DNA of 64,000 bases from an uncultured Flavobacteriaceae bacterium (GTDB lineage: Bacteria; Bacteroidota; Bacteroidia; Flavobacteriales; Flavobacteriaceae): the NCBI GenBank assembly GCA_913048115.1, contig CAJWVI010000007.1, positions 1-64,000 on the forward strand. The letters run 5' to 3'. This document shows, piece after piece, positions 43,727 through 53,316 of the stretch (the stretch's first letter is position 1; every line of letters starts with the position of its first letter). The position numbers were made by a program, and so were the translations under genes. The notes under the pieces are model-generated. The model worked only from the letters and a program-made list of their open reading frames with translations, was not told the DNA's origin and did no database searches.

Positions 43727-44806
43727 ATGGAACTAAAACAAATTCTTGTAATACAAAATAAACGAATTGGCGATGTGCTTATAAGCTCTGTCATTGCAAA
43801 TAACATAAAAAAAGTATTTCCAAAAAGTTATGTTACCTATTTTGTGTATGATTACACAACGGGTGTTTTAGAAAACAACCCAAACATAGACCATATTATT
43901 TGTGTACAGGAGAAGGTTTTAAAAAAACCACTTGAGTTACTTAAAATGATGCGTCGTATTAAGCGTGAAAAGTATGATATTATTTTTGACCCTTATTCCA
44001 AGCTACAAAGTAGGCTTATTTGTTTAAGCTCAAATGCAGCATATAGAATTGGTCAAAAACGTGCCCATAAAAAATTAAAACTCCCATTTTACACTCACCC
44101 TATTAGTTTTTTAGACCGTCGTTCTAAAATTTGCGGGAAAGCTATTGAAGATAGAGTTAATATGATTACTTCGGTATTTGATCTGCCTAATCCAGACTTC
44201 GAGCCAAAAATTTTCTTAACAGATCAAGAAAAACAATACCCTGGCATTACAGGATTAAAAAAACCTGTGATTATGCTTGGAGTACTAGGAAGTACACCAC
44301 AAAAATCAATGCCATACCCTTACATTGTAGCGCTTATAGATTTTATAACAACTACCTATAGGGCTACTATTTTATTTAACTATGCGCCCCATCAAAAACA
44401 AGAGGCACTTAAAATTTACCAAATGTGTGCCCACAAAGAACAAATTAATATAGACATTTATGAAGATTCTATAAGAGGCTTTATTTGCCTTATGAACACC
44501 TGTGATTTATTGGTCTCTAATGAAGGGGGTAGCGTGCACATCACAAAAGCCTTACACGTTCCTACCTTTACTATTTACTCACCGTATATCAATAAAGAAA
44601 GCTGGTGTAGCTTTGAAGATGGTATTGCGCATGATTCTATTCATTTACTGGAAGAGCAACCAGATTTATTTAAAACCTTCACTCAAGAAGAGCGAAGAAG
44701 AATTGAAAAAAATCCAAACGCTTTATACCACAAACTCACCCCAGAGATGATAATAAATAAGCTTAATCCTTTTTTACAAAAACACTTGAGTAAGGCTGCG
44801 CTTTAA
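43727..44806 (+). CDS. GT9 heptosyltransferase-like glycosyltransferase
   Basis: A 359-residue GT-B protein of family 9. The N-terminus ILVIQNKRIGDVLISSVIANNIKKVFP is the ADP-heptose:LPS heptosyltransferase signature. The C-terminal half has LLVSNEGGSVHITKALHVPTFTIYSP, matching the nucleotide-sugar binding region. It should add a sugar to the LPS core at the cytoplasmic face. Donor identity is not certain. Divergent from the Kdo-kinase-like gene, 46 bases apart. Confidence 0.9.
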   Translation: MELKQILVIQNKRIGDVLISSVIANNIKKVFPKSYVTYFVYDYTTGVLENNPNIDHIICVQEKVLKKPLELLKMMRRIKREKYDIIFDPYSKLQSRLICLSSNAAYRIGQKRAHKKLKLPFYTHPISFLDRRSKICGKAIEDRVNMITSVFDLPNPDFEPKIFLTDQEKQYPGITGLKKPVIMLGVLGSTPQKSMPYPYIVALIDFITTTYRATILFNYAPHQKQEALKIYQMCAHKEQINIDIYEDSIRGFICLMNTCDLLVSNEGGSVHITKALHVPTFTIYSPYINKESWCSFEDGIAHDSIHLLEEQPDLFKTFTQEERRRIEKNPNALYHKLTPEMIINKLNPFLQKHLSKAAL

Positions 44807-44848
44807 GATTAACAAGAAACAATACTGCTATAATAAACTTAAAAGATA

Positions 44849-46543
44849 CTAAGGTGTTTTTGTCTCTTTCATGACAACACTCTTAAGATCCTCTAAGCGA
44901 TCTACTGGCTCGATACCGTAAGGAGTCCAGACTAAATTTTCTTTGCGAGTATGAGCTCGGATGGCCTTGTTTTTTTCTATCATATCTTGGGTAACATACC
45001 CACGAGCATGCTCTAGATGAACTGCAACTGCACTATACCGTATTTGAATACCTTGTACGCCATAATTTGTCAATCGCTCTCCTAGCTCTCTATCCTCTCC
45101 TCCATACTGCATTCTAGAATCAAAGCCATTAACCGCAAGGATATCTTCACGCCAACCAGAGGCATTATTACCATCCCAGGTTGGGCTTGTTGTGGTAAAG
45201 GTATTAAGCATTACTTCTTTGGTCCCGTGTGAAGTAAGCTTGTTTATTTTAAAATTTTTAGGCTGCCCATTTTCTAACAACCAGTCTGCATCAAAACATG
45301 TTTGAGTTTCAATGGTGTTTTTAGTAATAGCATTACTTATCTCTTTGGACAGCTTGTAATACCCTCCAGATAAAAAATGTTTAAAACTCCTGTGCTTTAA
45401 ATGTTTAAAAACAAAGTCTTTTCTAGCAATACAATCACCATCACTAAAAATAAGGTATTCTCCTTCACTGGCTTGTATGGCTTTGTTTAAAATTTTTGTT
45501 TTTTGAAATCCATCATCTTCCTGCCAAACATGCTTAATACGCAAGTTAGACTCTTGTTGAAACTGCTTAATCAAAACTGCGGTTTCTTGGGTAGAGCCGT
45601 CATCAGCAATCACTATTTCAAAATCCTTAATATCTTGCATTTCATAGCCCCACAAAGATTTCTCCAACCAAAGTGGTTGATTGTATGTGCTTAATATAAT
45701 AGAAACAGGTGCTTTTGTATAAGTGTCTTTTAAAATACCATGGGTAGTCCACTTTTTTTGTAGCTCTCTGGTTTCTCTGCGTATGGATTGATTTTTCTTT
45801 ATGGAAATTTCATTTTTATAGCCTCTAGGGTGGTCTAAGTGAACAACAATAGCATTGTAGCGTATTTGTTTACTCTTAATTCCTGCATTAAACAAACGCT
45901 CTCCTAGCTCTCGATCTTGACCTCCATACTGCATTTCTTCATTTAGGCCATTTACAGCAATAATATCTTTGGTCCAACCAGATGCATTGTGGCCATTCCA
46001 GCTCGCATTTGTAGGCGTTATTAAATTTAAAATAGATGCTGTAACAGATTTTGCAGTAAGCTTACTGTTTTTAAAAGAGGTTTGTAGACCGTTATCTTTT
46101 AGCCATTTTAAATTAAAACATCGTGATGTATAAATATCTTCTTTATCAATCTTTTCTGAAATATCCATTGGCAACATAAAATACCCGCCAGATAAAAAAC
46201 AGCCTTGTTCACGAAACTTTACATGCTGCTCCACAAAGTCTTTTCTAGGTATACAATCACCATCACTCATGATTGTATACTTTGTACTACAATGCATTAC
46301 TGCCTTGTTAAGAATTTCAGATTTCTGAAAGCCATTGTCTTCATGCCAGACATGCACAATAGGGTAAAACACTTCTTCTTGCATACGTTCTAGTAAGGCT
46401 TTGGTTTGAGGCCCAGAACCATCATCTGCAATTATAATCTCAAACAATCTATAAGTCTGGTTATTATAACCATATAGTACTTTCTCTAACCACTTGGTGT
46501 TATTGTATGTGCTAATTATAATAGAAGTGTCCAATGTTTTCAT
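44849..46543 (-). CDS. Tandem-duplicated GT2 glycosyltransferase fusion
   Basis: A 564-residue protein consisting of two full GT-A domains in tandem, about residues 1-278 and 282-550. Each half has an I(I/V)IADDGS nucleotide motif, an HVW-ED-GFQK segment, an SDGDC metal-binding DxD-like motif, an LSGGY strand, and a C-terminal GG(Q/E)DRELGERL acceptor motif of the galactosyltransferase type. Both active sites look intact, so it could add two sugars or act processively. It is on the strand opposite to its neighbours in the glycan cluster. A TATATTTG lies directly upstream of the start. Confidence 0.9.
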   Translation of the reverse strand: MKTLDTSIIISTYNNTKWLEKVLYGYNNQTYRLFEIIIADDGSGPQTKALLERMQEEVFYPIVHVWHEDNGFQKSEILNKAVMHCSTKYTIMSDGDCIPRKDFVEQHVKFREQGCFLSGGYFMLPMDISEKIDKEDIYTSRCFNLKWLKDNGLQTSFKNSKLTAKSVTASILNLITPTNASWNGHNASGWTKDIIAVNGLNEEMQYGGQDRELGERLFNAGIKSKQIRYNAIVVHLDHPRGYKNEISIKKNQSIRRETRELQKKWTTHGILKDTYTKAPVSIILSTYNQPLWLEKSLWGYEMQDIKDFEIVIADDGSTQETAVLIKQFQQESNLRIKHVWQEDDGFQKTKILNKAIQASEGEYLIFSDGDCIARKDFVFKHLKHRSFKHFLSGGYYKLSKEISNAITKNTIETQTCFDADWLLENGQPKNFKINKLTSHGTKEVMLNTFTTTSPTWDGNNASGWREDILAVNGFDSRMQYGGEDRELGERLTNYGVQGIQIRYSAVAVHLEHARGYVTQDMIEKNKAIRAHTRKENLVWTPYGIEPVDRLEDLKSVVMKETKTP

Positions 46544-46771
46544 TAGTGCAAATATACTAGATTTTGTGTTTGCTTGTAAAATGTAAGCGCTCAGATTTAG
46601 ACTGAAATACTATTGCTAGTTATAGACTAGTGTGGCAGAAGCGCTCCAAAAAAACAGTACATTGTTTTTTTAGTCAACTACAAAAATAAATTGCAGCTAA
46701 TTTAATTTGAAAATAGCGAATATTCTAAAAGCCAAGGGGTCTAATCTCAAATTTTATTACCTTTGTATTTG

Positions 46772-47518
46772 ATGCAAAAAACACCTTCACTTACCGTTAT
46801 TATACCTACTTACAATGAAGCGGGCTATATAGAGGATGCGCTTAAAAGTGTTGCATTTGCAGATGAAATCATCTTGATAGATTCTTTCAGTGAAGACGCT
46901 ACAGTTGCCCTGGCAACACCCCATGTAACCAAGATAATATCGCGTGGCTTTGATACTTTTAGCAATCAAAAAAATGAAGCACTTAAACACGCTACAAGCA
47001 AATGGGTATTATTCCTAGATGCAGATGAACGTGTTACACAATCCTTAGAAAAAGAAATTAAAGACACACTATTGCAGCCGCAACATGGAGGATATAAAAT
47101 AAACTTCCCACATTTTTATATGAATCGCTTTTTATACAGCCATAGCGATAATGTGTTACGCCTAGTAAAACGAGAAGGGGCAAATTATAGTGGAGATGTG
47201 CATGAAAAACTAGCATGTCAAGGCTCCATAGGAAAGTTAGAAAATAAAATGCTGCATTATACTTACAAAGGTTTACACAGCTACATCACCAAAAAAGAAA
47301 AATACGCTTGGTTTCAAGCAAAGCAGCAATACGCAAAAGGAAAAAGAGCTACTTGGATGCATTTTTGGTGTAAACCTATCTACCGGTTTTTTAAATCATA
47401 CATTATAAAAGGGGGATTCAAAGATGGCGTTCCAGGCCTTACCGTTGCTGCGGTTAATGCTTATGGAGTTTTTGAACGTTATGTAAAGTTACGCTTACTT
47501 CATAAAGACATGGAGTAA
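46772..47518 (+). CDS. GT2 glycosyltransferase, WaaE/KdtX-like (copy 1)
   Basis: A family 2 glycosyltransferase of about 248 residues. The N-terminus reads LTVIIPTYNEAGYIEDALKSV, with DEIILIDSFSEDAT for nucleotide binding and LFLDADERVT as the DxD region. The C-terminal part with YTYKGLHSYITKKEKYAWF and the GGFKDGVPGL motif is that of LPS-core beta-glucosyltransferases such as WaaE. I chose the ATG at 46772 over the upstream TTG codons. A TACCTTTG at 46758-46765 matches the -7 consensus. The next gene is a paralogue. Confidence 0.9.
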   Translation: MQKTPSLTVIIPTYNEAGYIEDALKSVAFADEIILIDSFSEDATVALATPHVTKIISRGFDTFSNQKNEALKHATSKWVLFLDADERVTQSLEKEIKDTLLQPQHGGYKINFPHFYMNRFLYSHSDNVLRLVKREGANYSGDVHEKLACQGSIGKLENKMLHYTYKGLHSYITKKEKYAWFQAKQQYAKGKRATWMHFWCKPIYRFFKSYIIKGGFKDGVPGLTVAAVNAYGVFERYVKLRLLHKDME

Positions 47519-47628
47519 GTAAATGCTTATAATAGAACCTTACCTATATTTTTGTGCTAGTGTCATTATTAAGGCGCTGCCTTTTATAGATGTAAAATTA
47601 GTATTTTTACCCAAATAATAATATACCA

Positions 47629-48390
47629 TTGAAAAATCACTTTAAAATCTCTGCAGTTGCCATTACGCTCAATGAAGAGAAAGCGCTGCCAAGGTTCTTA
47701 GAGCATCTTTGGTTTGTTGATGAAATTATTATAGTAGACTCTTTTAGCACAGATGACACCATAGGCATTGCAAAACAACATGAAAAAGTAAGTGTATTTC
47801 AAAGAGAGTTTGATGATTTTTCTACACAAAAAAACTTTGCTATCAGCAAAGCTACTCATGACTGGGTAGTGTTTTTTGATCCAGATGAGCTTATCACAAA
47901 AGCGCTTGCTCAAGAAATTATAAGCACCCTAGAAAACCCTCAAGCTATTGCATATTTTGTGAACCGTTCGTTTCACTTTATGGGAAAACGCATAAAGTAT
48001 AGTGGCCTACAAAATGATGATGTGCTTCGTGTCTTTAACAAAAACTACTGTAAATACAATAACAATCTGGTCCATGAGGTTCTACAAGCAACTGGACCCA
48101 CGGCAAAATTAAAAAATAAGCTACCACACTATACCTACAAATCTTTTGATGATTACACCTCGAAAATGCACCATTATAGTGCGTTAAAAGCTAAGATGCT
48201 TTACAAAAAAGGTGTGAAGCCCAAAGGGTATCATTTCTTTTTTAGGCCTTGGTATCGTTTTGTAAATCAATACTTTTTTAGAGGTGGGTTTCTAGATGGT
48301 AAAGAAGGTTTTATACTAGCCTATGTGAGTGCATTTTCTGTATTTAAAAGATACGTAAACCTTTGGTTATTATACCGTAACATAAAATAA
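47629..48390 (+). CDS. GT2 glycosyltransferase, WaaE/KdtX-like (copy 2)
   Basis: A 253-residue paralogue of the gene before it, sharing SAVAITLNEEKALPRFL, DEIIIVDSFSTDDT, VFFDPDELIT, YTYKSFDDYTSKMHHY and GGFLDGKEGF. The start is a TTG at 47629, since no ATG fits the family N-terminus. The gene is followed after one base by a GT4 gene, so a glycosyltransferase operon of four to five genes begins here or at copy 1. It probably adds a hexose to the LPS core, but the linkage is unknown. Confidence 0.9.
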   Translation: MKNHFKISAVAITLNEEKALPRFLEHLWFVDEIIIVDSFSTDDTIGIAKQHEKVSVFQREFDDFSTQKNFAISKATHDWVVFFDPDELITKALAQEIISTLENPQAIAYFVNRSFHFMGKRIKYSGLQNDDVLRVFNKNYCKYNNNLVHEVLQATGPTAKLKNKLPHYTYKSFDDYTSKMHHYSALKAKMLYKKGVKPKGYHFFFRPWYRFVNQYFFRGGFLDGKEGFILAYVSAFSVFKRYVNLWLLYRNIK

Positions 48391-48391
48391 C

Positions 48392-49441
48392 ATGAAACAG
48401 GTATTTTTAGAATCCCATAACATAAAAAATAAATTCTCTGGTTTTGGCCAGTTTAATTATCATCTTATAAAAGCGTTGGCAAAGCAAGAAACTACGGGTT
48501 TTGAGATTATATTACACGCCAAAGACACTGCCTCTTTAAAAGAAGAATTTGGAAGCGTATTTAAGTACAAGAAATACCAGAACATCTCGCGGCACACCCC
48601 TTTTAGGATTAAAAAGAGGTATGATGTATGGCACTGTTTAAATCAAAATATTAAAATTGAGCCTTTCTTCAAGACGCCCTATGTGTTAACGGTGCATGAT
48701 GTGCATTTTGCTACAGAAGCAAAGCTAAAGGATCGATTTAATCTTAAATTACAGCGTGCTACTGCTATTATTTACATTTCAAAATTCGCAAAAAAAGACA
48801 CACATGCTAATTTCAAGGTGCCAAAAGTGCCAGAGTATGTAATTTATAACGGGAACACGATCACAGCTATTGAAATTCCAGAAGCTTATGTTTCAAAAGC
48901 ATTACCAAAGCAAAAGTTTTTGTTTTCTATAGGTGCGTTTACCCAACGTAAAAACTTTAAGAGTCTGGTGCGTATATTACCACTATTACCCGAGTATGAT
49001 TTGGTATTAGCAGGAGACAACACCACTAAATATGCTGATGAATTAAAAGCCTTAGCCAGAGAGCTAGGAGTACAAGAGCGTGTACACACACCAGGTAAGA
49101 TACAAGACTTAGCAAAGTACTATTATTTACAACATTGTGAGGCCTTTGTCTTTCCATCATTAAAAGAAGGCTTTGGTATCCCTCCTATTGAAGCCATGCG
49201 TTTTGGAAAACCTATATTTATATCAAACAATACTTCACTCCCAGAAATTGGTGGTGAGCATAGCTTTTATTGGGATCATTACAGCCCAGAATATATGGTT
49301 CACGTTTTAAAAGAAGGTATGCTGAAATTTCATAGCCAAGAAGAGTTTTACACCCAATGGTACATTACACGTGCTAAAAGTTTTGACTGGAATGAAACAG
49401 CAAAGCAATATATAGACGTGTATCAATCTATTTTATCCTAA
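48392..49441 (+). CDS. GT4 (glycosyltransferase group 1) protein
   Basis: A 349-residue GT-B glycosyltransferase. The C-terminal domain has the retaining EX7E element in KEGFGIPPIEAMRFGKPIF, followed by LPEIGG, and an FSIGAFTQRKNFKSL nucleotide-binding start. The N-terminal half carries YVLTVHDVHF, as in mannosyltransferases of this family. It starts one base after the GT2 gene and ends 9 bases before the next, consistent with one operon for a surface glycan. Confidence 0.91.
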   Translation: MKQVFLESHNIKNKFSGFGQFNYHLIKALAKQETTGFEIILHAKDTASLKEEFGSVFKYKKYQNISRHTPFRIKKRYDVWHCLNQNIKIEPFFKTPYVLTVHDVHFATEAKLKDRFNLKLQRATAIIYISKFAKKDTHANFKVPKVPEYVIYNGNTITAIEIPEAYVSKALPKQKFLFSIGAFTQRKNFKSLVRILPLLPEYDLVLAGDNTTKYADELKALARELGVQERVHTPGKIQDLAKYYYLQHCEAFVFPSLKEGFGIPPIEAMRFGKPIFISNNTSLPEIGGEHSFYWDHYSPEYMVHVLKEGMLKFHSQEEFYTQWYITRAKSFDWNETAKQYIDVYQSILS

Positions 49442-49450
49442 TTTCGCAAA

Positions 49451-50380
49451 ATGAAAGATGTTGCCATTAGTATTATTAATTACAATACCGCAAAATACAC
49501 CATTGCATGCATAGACTCCATTGTGGCGCACACGACAGCAGCACTCTCTTTTGACATTATTGTAATAGATAATAACTCAGAGCCAGATGATTTTGCTTAT
49601 TTACAAAGCAACATACAGCTACAAGATAATATAACACTGCATAGAAGCCCTATCAACAGAGGATTTGGTGGAGGTCACATGGAGTCTTTACCCTATGTAA
49701 ATGCAAGCTATTTTCTATGTCTTAATAATGATTCTATCTTTTTAAATGATTGCTTAGTCCACTTAAAAGAGTACTTAGATAAAAACCCAACAGTAGGATT
49801 AGCTACCGCTCAAAATTTTGATGAAGCGGGAAATTTCTCCCCTTCATTTCATCATTATAAAACATTTTGGAAACTGCTTTTAGGTAAAAAATTGTTGGAG
49901 AAAATAAATCCTATAAAATTTCCGAAGCGTAAAAATCAATACACGCACCCTTTAAAAATAACATCTCCAAATGGAGCTTTTCTATTTTTTAGAAGCAGCA
50001 CCTTTGCTGAAATTGGGGGGTTTGACACCAATATCTTCCTGTATTCAGAAGAGATGGATTTAGCTAAAAAATTAGAGAAAATAAAAACAGAAGCAGCTTT
50101 AGTACCGCAAGCAAAATTCCAACACTTTCAAGGAAAGAGCTCTAAGGCATCTAATGCTATTAGTAAAGAAGCCATGTTATCTGAATTATACGTGATAAAA
50201 AAGCATTATTGCTTTTTACACTATAAAGCAGTTCAACTTTACTTTATCTTCACCTTACCGTTTAAACCTCGAAAATGGTTTCTATTGCCGGTAATTTTAA
50301 AAGGAGATGCGTTAAAACATTCTTTAAAACAAAAACAAAAAGTTCGTTTTTTAAAGACAACAAAGAAATTACATGAATAA
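49451..50380 (+). CDS. GT2 glycosyltransferase, WbbL-like
   Basis: A 309-residue GT-A protein. Motifs are ISIINYNTAKYTIACIDSI, the nucleotide-binding VIDNNSEPDD, and LCLNNDSIFL at the metal site. The acceptor segment SPNGAFLFFRSSTFAEIGGFDTNIFLYSEEMDLAKKL resembles rhamnosyltransferase-type WbbL proteins. The C-terminal about 70 residues contain a hydrophobic stretch (AVQLYFIFTLPF). It overlaps the FkbM gene by 8 bases. Confidence 0.9.
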   Translation: MKDVAISIINYNTAKYTIACIDSIVAHTTAALSFDIIVIDNNSEPDDFAYLQSNIQLQDNITLHRSPINRGFGGGHMESLPYVNASYFLCLNNDSIFLNDCLVHLKEYLDKNPTVGLATAQNFDEAGNFSPSFHHYKTFWKLLLGKKLLEKINPIKFPKRKNQYTHPLKITSPNGAFLFFRSSTFAEIGGFDTNIFLYSEEMDLAKKLEKIKTEAALVPQAKFQHFQGKSSKASNAISKEAMLSELYVIKKHYCFLHYKAVQLYFIFTLPFKPRKWFLLPVILKGDALKHSLKQKQKVRFLKTTKKLHE

Positions 50381-51218
50381 AAAAATCAAATATTTTTTTA
50401 GGAATTTAAAATCCAAAAAAAGGAACAAAATTTTTGGCCCACATACCAAAGGAATTATTTATGATTCCAAAAACGGGTATATGGCACTTCCAATTTCAGA
50501 CATTACTATTGGTAAAAACTTAGGGTTTAAAGGACATTGGAACTTCAATGAAATCTCAACACTTCTAGAACAAACAAGGCCTGAAGATGTCATTTACTTT
50601 ATAGGAACTCATGTAGGGACTCTTTTAGTACCCATTGCAAAAAAAGTAAAAACGGTCATTGGTTTTGAAGCCAATGATGATACTTTTTGGTTTTTGAAAG
50701 CTAATTTGTGTTTGAATAAAATATCAAACGCAACTATATTTAACAAGGCCGTGGGTGATAGTGACAGGAAAGTAACCTTTTACCAAAACACAGTGAACAC
50801 TGGAGGGAGTAAAATAAAACCTATTAAAGACTCTATTCTTTATAACTATGACAACCCTAATGAAGTTGAAGTTGACATGGTTGCCTTAGATCCTTTTATC
50901 ACAAAAGAAGCCCTAGGGCCAGCAAGTGGTATCATTATGGATATCGAAGGTGCTGAGTATTTTGCGTTAAATGGGATGCAAGAAAGCTTATCAACAGTGC
51001 GTTTTTTGTATGTAGAATATGTACCACATCACCTGCAAAATGTTTCTAATGTTTCTATTGAGAGCTTCTTGGATACAATCACCCCTCATTTTGCTAAAGC
51101 AACATGCCTTAAAGACAATACCCTATTTGACATTACCAATACTACCCAAAAACTCTTAGAGCATTTAAAAACACTTGAGAAAAATAACGTAGCAGACGAT
51201 ATTTTATTCACCAAATAA
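50373..51218 (+). CDS. FkbM-family methyltransferase
   Basis: A 281-residue SAM-dependent methyltransferase. After a basic N-terminus (NKKIKYFFRNLKSKKRNK), the SAM-binding core reads IYFIGTHVGTLLVPIAKKVKTVIGFEAND, and IIMDIEGAEYFALNGM is the FkbM signature. In glycan clusters such enzymes O-methylate sugars. Overlap with the upstream GT2 gene and 4-base spacing to tsaC suggest co-transcription. The acceptor is unknown. Confidence 0.87.
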   Translation: MNKKIKYFFRNLKSKKRNKIFGPHTKGIIYDSKNGYMALPISDITIGKNLGFKGHWNFNEISTLLEQTRPEDVIYFIGTHVGTLLVPIAKKVKTVIGFEANDDTFWFLKANLCLNKISNATIFNKAVGDSDRKVTFYQNTVNTGGSKIKPIKDSILYNYDNPNEVEVDMVALDPFITKEALGPASGIIMDIEGAEYFALNGMQESLSTVRFLYVEYVPHHLQNVSNVSIESFLDTITPHFAKATCLKDNTLFDITNTTQKLLEHLKTLEKNNVADDILFTK

Positions 51219-51222
51219 AACT

Positions 51223-51792
51223 ATGGAAAACCTTAAATCTGAAATCGAAAAAACCCTTGCCGTATTAAAACGAGGTGGCTTAATTCTATACCCTACAGAC
51301 ACTGTTTGGGGCATTGGCTGTGATTCATCAAACCCAGACGCCATAGATCGTATCTATAAATTAAAGCAGCGTGAAGATAGTAAGTCTATGATTTGCTTGG
51401 TACATGATTTTAAAATGTTAAATCAGTTTGTAGAAGAAATTCCAGAAGTTGCTTATGATATTTTAAGATATGCTGCAAAACCAACTACCGTTATTTATGA
51501 TGACCCTATTCGGGTTTCAGAAAACATCATAGCACCAGACAACTCACTTGCCATTCGTGTGGTGGATGATACATTTGCAAAAACACTGATACGCAAATTT
51601 AGACGCCCTGTGGTGTCTACCTCTGCCAATGTTAGTGGCACAAAAACACCGATGAATTTTAAGGACATTGCTCCTGAAATTATAGCTGGTGTTGACTATG
51701 TCGTTGATTTTGAAAGAAATAAAAAATCAGAAAACCCTTCTGCTATTATTAAATTAACCATGGATGGTAAGGTGAAAATCATTCGAGAATAA
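51223..51792 (+). CDS. tsaC: L-threonylcarbamoyladenylate synthase
   Basis: A 189-residue YrdC/Sua5-domain protein that makes threonylcarbamoyl-AMP for the t6A37 modification of ANN-decoding tRNAs. Visible are GGLILYPTDTVWGIGCDS, the KxR-like KLKQREDSKSMICLV block, AIRVVDD and the RRPVVSTSANVSG motif. Length is that of the short bacterial TsaC without the Sua5 C-terminal domain. It follows the FkbM gene by 4 bases and precedes cca, another tRNA gene. Confidence 0.95.
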   Translation: MENLKSEIEKTLAVLKRGGLILYPTDTVWGIGCDSSNPDAIDRIYKLKQREDSKSMICLVHDFKMLNQFVEEIPEVAYDILRYAAKPTTVIYDDPIRVSENIIAPDNSLAIRVVDDTFAKTLIRKFRRPVVSTSANVSGTKTPMNFKDIAPEIIAGVDYVVDFERNKKSENPSAIIKLTMDGKVKIIRE

Positions 51793-51871
51793 TTTTGTAA
51801 ATAGTCTAAATTCACTTCGGTTTTTGAGCCCTATAGCGTAACTTTGTAAAAGCTAATAAATATGCAATTAC

Positions 51872-53299
51872 GTGGCTACATCAACATACTCAAACGCTTT
51901 ACAAAATCCAATTTTCAAGACCGTTTCACAGGCTGCATCAAACCTTGGTTTAGACTCCTACGTGATCGGCGGTTTTGTGCGAGATTTTTTATTACAAAGA
52001 GGTGACGCCAAGGATATTGACATTGTTGCCATAGGAAGCGGTATTGCCCTTGCAAAAGAAGTCTCGAAATTACTACCAGGCAAGCCTAATGTAACGGTGT
52101 TTAAAAATTATGGTACTGCCATGTTAAAAACAGGCGGTATTGAATTAGAGTTTGTAGGAGCTCGCAAAGAATCATATCGTGAAGACAGCCGTAATCCTAT
52201 TGTAGAAAATGGCACGTTACAAGATGATCAAAACCGAAGAGATTTCACTATAAATGCCTTAGCGCTTAGTTTAGGAAAAGAGAATTTTGGAGACTTACTA
52301 GATCCTTTTGACGGTGTTGCAGACTTAGATGCCAAAATAATTCGTACGCCGCTAGATCCAGACATCACCTACAGTGATGACCCCCTTAGAATGATGCGGG
52401 CGCTACGTTTTGCTACACAACTAGATTTTATTATTGAAAAAGAGTCTCTAGATGCTATTACTAGAAATGCAGAAAGAATTAAAATTATTTCTAAAGAACG
52501 CATTGTAGACGAATTACATAAAATAATTGCAGCTTCTATACCCTCTAAAGGATTTTCATTGTTACATAAAACCTTATTATTACCACATATTCTCCCAGAA
52601 CTTGTAGCATTACAAGGTATAGATGAAAAAGATGGGCAACGTCACAAAGATAACTTTTGGCATACCTTAGAGGTGGTTGATAATATTGCAAAAACGACAG
52701 ACAACCTCTGGCTTCGCTGGGCAGCTTTGCTACACGATATTGGAAAAGCACCCACAAAGCGTTTTGATAAAAAAATAGGGTGGACCTTTCATGCACATGA
52801 GTTTGTAGGAGCCAAAATGGTCTTTACTCTTTTTAAAAGGTTAAAAATGCCATTGAATGACAAGATGAAATTTGTACAAAAAATGGTATTAATGAGCTCT
52901 CGCCCTATTGTACTAGCAAGCGATGTAACAGATAGCGCAGTGCGCCGTTTGATATTTGATGCTGGAGCATGCGTAGAAGATCTAATGACACTTTGTGAAG
53001 CAGACATTACAACCAAGAACCCAAAGAAGTTTAAAACATACCACCAAAATTTTAAAACCGTACGCGATAAAATTATAGAAGTAGAACAGCGTGATAGTGT
53101 GCGTAATTTTCAACCCCCAGTAAGTGGTGAGGAAATTATGAAAACCTTTGGCTTAAAACCATGTCGAGAGATTGGGCAAATCAAAGACGCTATTAAAGAA
53201 GCCATTTTAGAGGGTGAAATACCCAACGAATATGAGGCTGCTAAAAAATTTATGCTCGAAAAAGGAGCTACATTAGGGTTGAAAACAGAAACAATTTAA
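51872..53299 (+). CDS. cca: CCA tRNA nucleotidyltransferase with HD domain
   Basis: A 475-residue class II nucleotidyltransferase. The head reads SYVIGGFVRDFLL and the catalytic carboxylates are in DAKDIDIVAIG. Nucleotide selection motifs EDSRNPIVENGTLQDDQNRRDFTINALAL and SDDPLRMMRALRFATQL follow. A central HD domain has LLHDIGKAPTKRF. It adds or repairs the 3' CCA end of tRNAs. The start is a GTG at 51872, and the ATG at 51862 is in another frame. Confidence 0.95.
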   Translation: MATSTYSNALQNPIFKTVSQAASNLGLDSYVIGGFVRDFLLQRGDAKDIDIVAIGSGIALAKEVSKLLPGKPNVTVFKNYGTAMLKTGGIELEFVGARKESYREDSRNPIVENGTLQDDQNRRDFTINALALSLGKENFGDLLDPFDGVADLDAKIIRTPLDPDITYSDDPLRMMRALRFATQLDFIIEKESLDAITRNAERIKIISKERIVDELHKIIAASIPSKGFSLLHKTLLLPHILPELVALQGIDEKDGQRHKDNFWHTLEVVDNIAKTTDNLWLRWAALLHDIGKAPTKRFDKKIGWTFHAHEFVGAKMVFTLFKRLKMPLNDKMKFVQKMVLMSSRPIVLASDVTDSAVRRLIFDAGACVEDLMTLCEADITTKNPKKFKTYHQNFKTVRDKIIEVEQRDSVRNFQPPVSGEEIMKTFGLKPCREIGQIKDAIKEAILEGEIPNEYEAAKKFMLEKGATLGLKTETI

Positions 53300-53316
53300 G
53301 TTGTAAAAAAATACGC

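Noticed and set aside
46573-46760. Possible extra gene between the GT2 fusion and the WaaE-like genes
   Set aside because: All frames are broken by stops and no RNA structure is apparent. It is treated as a divergent promoter region.
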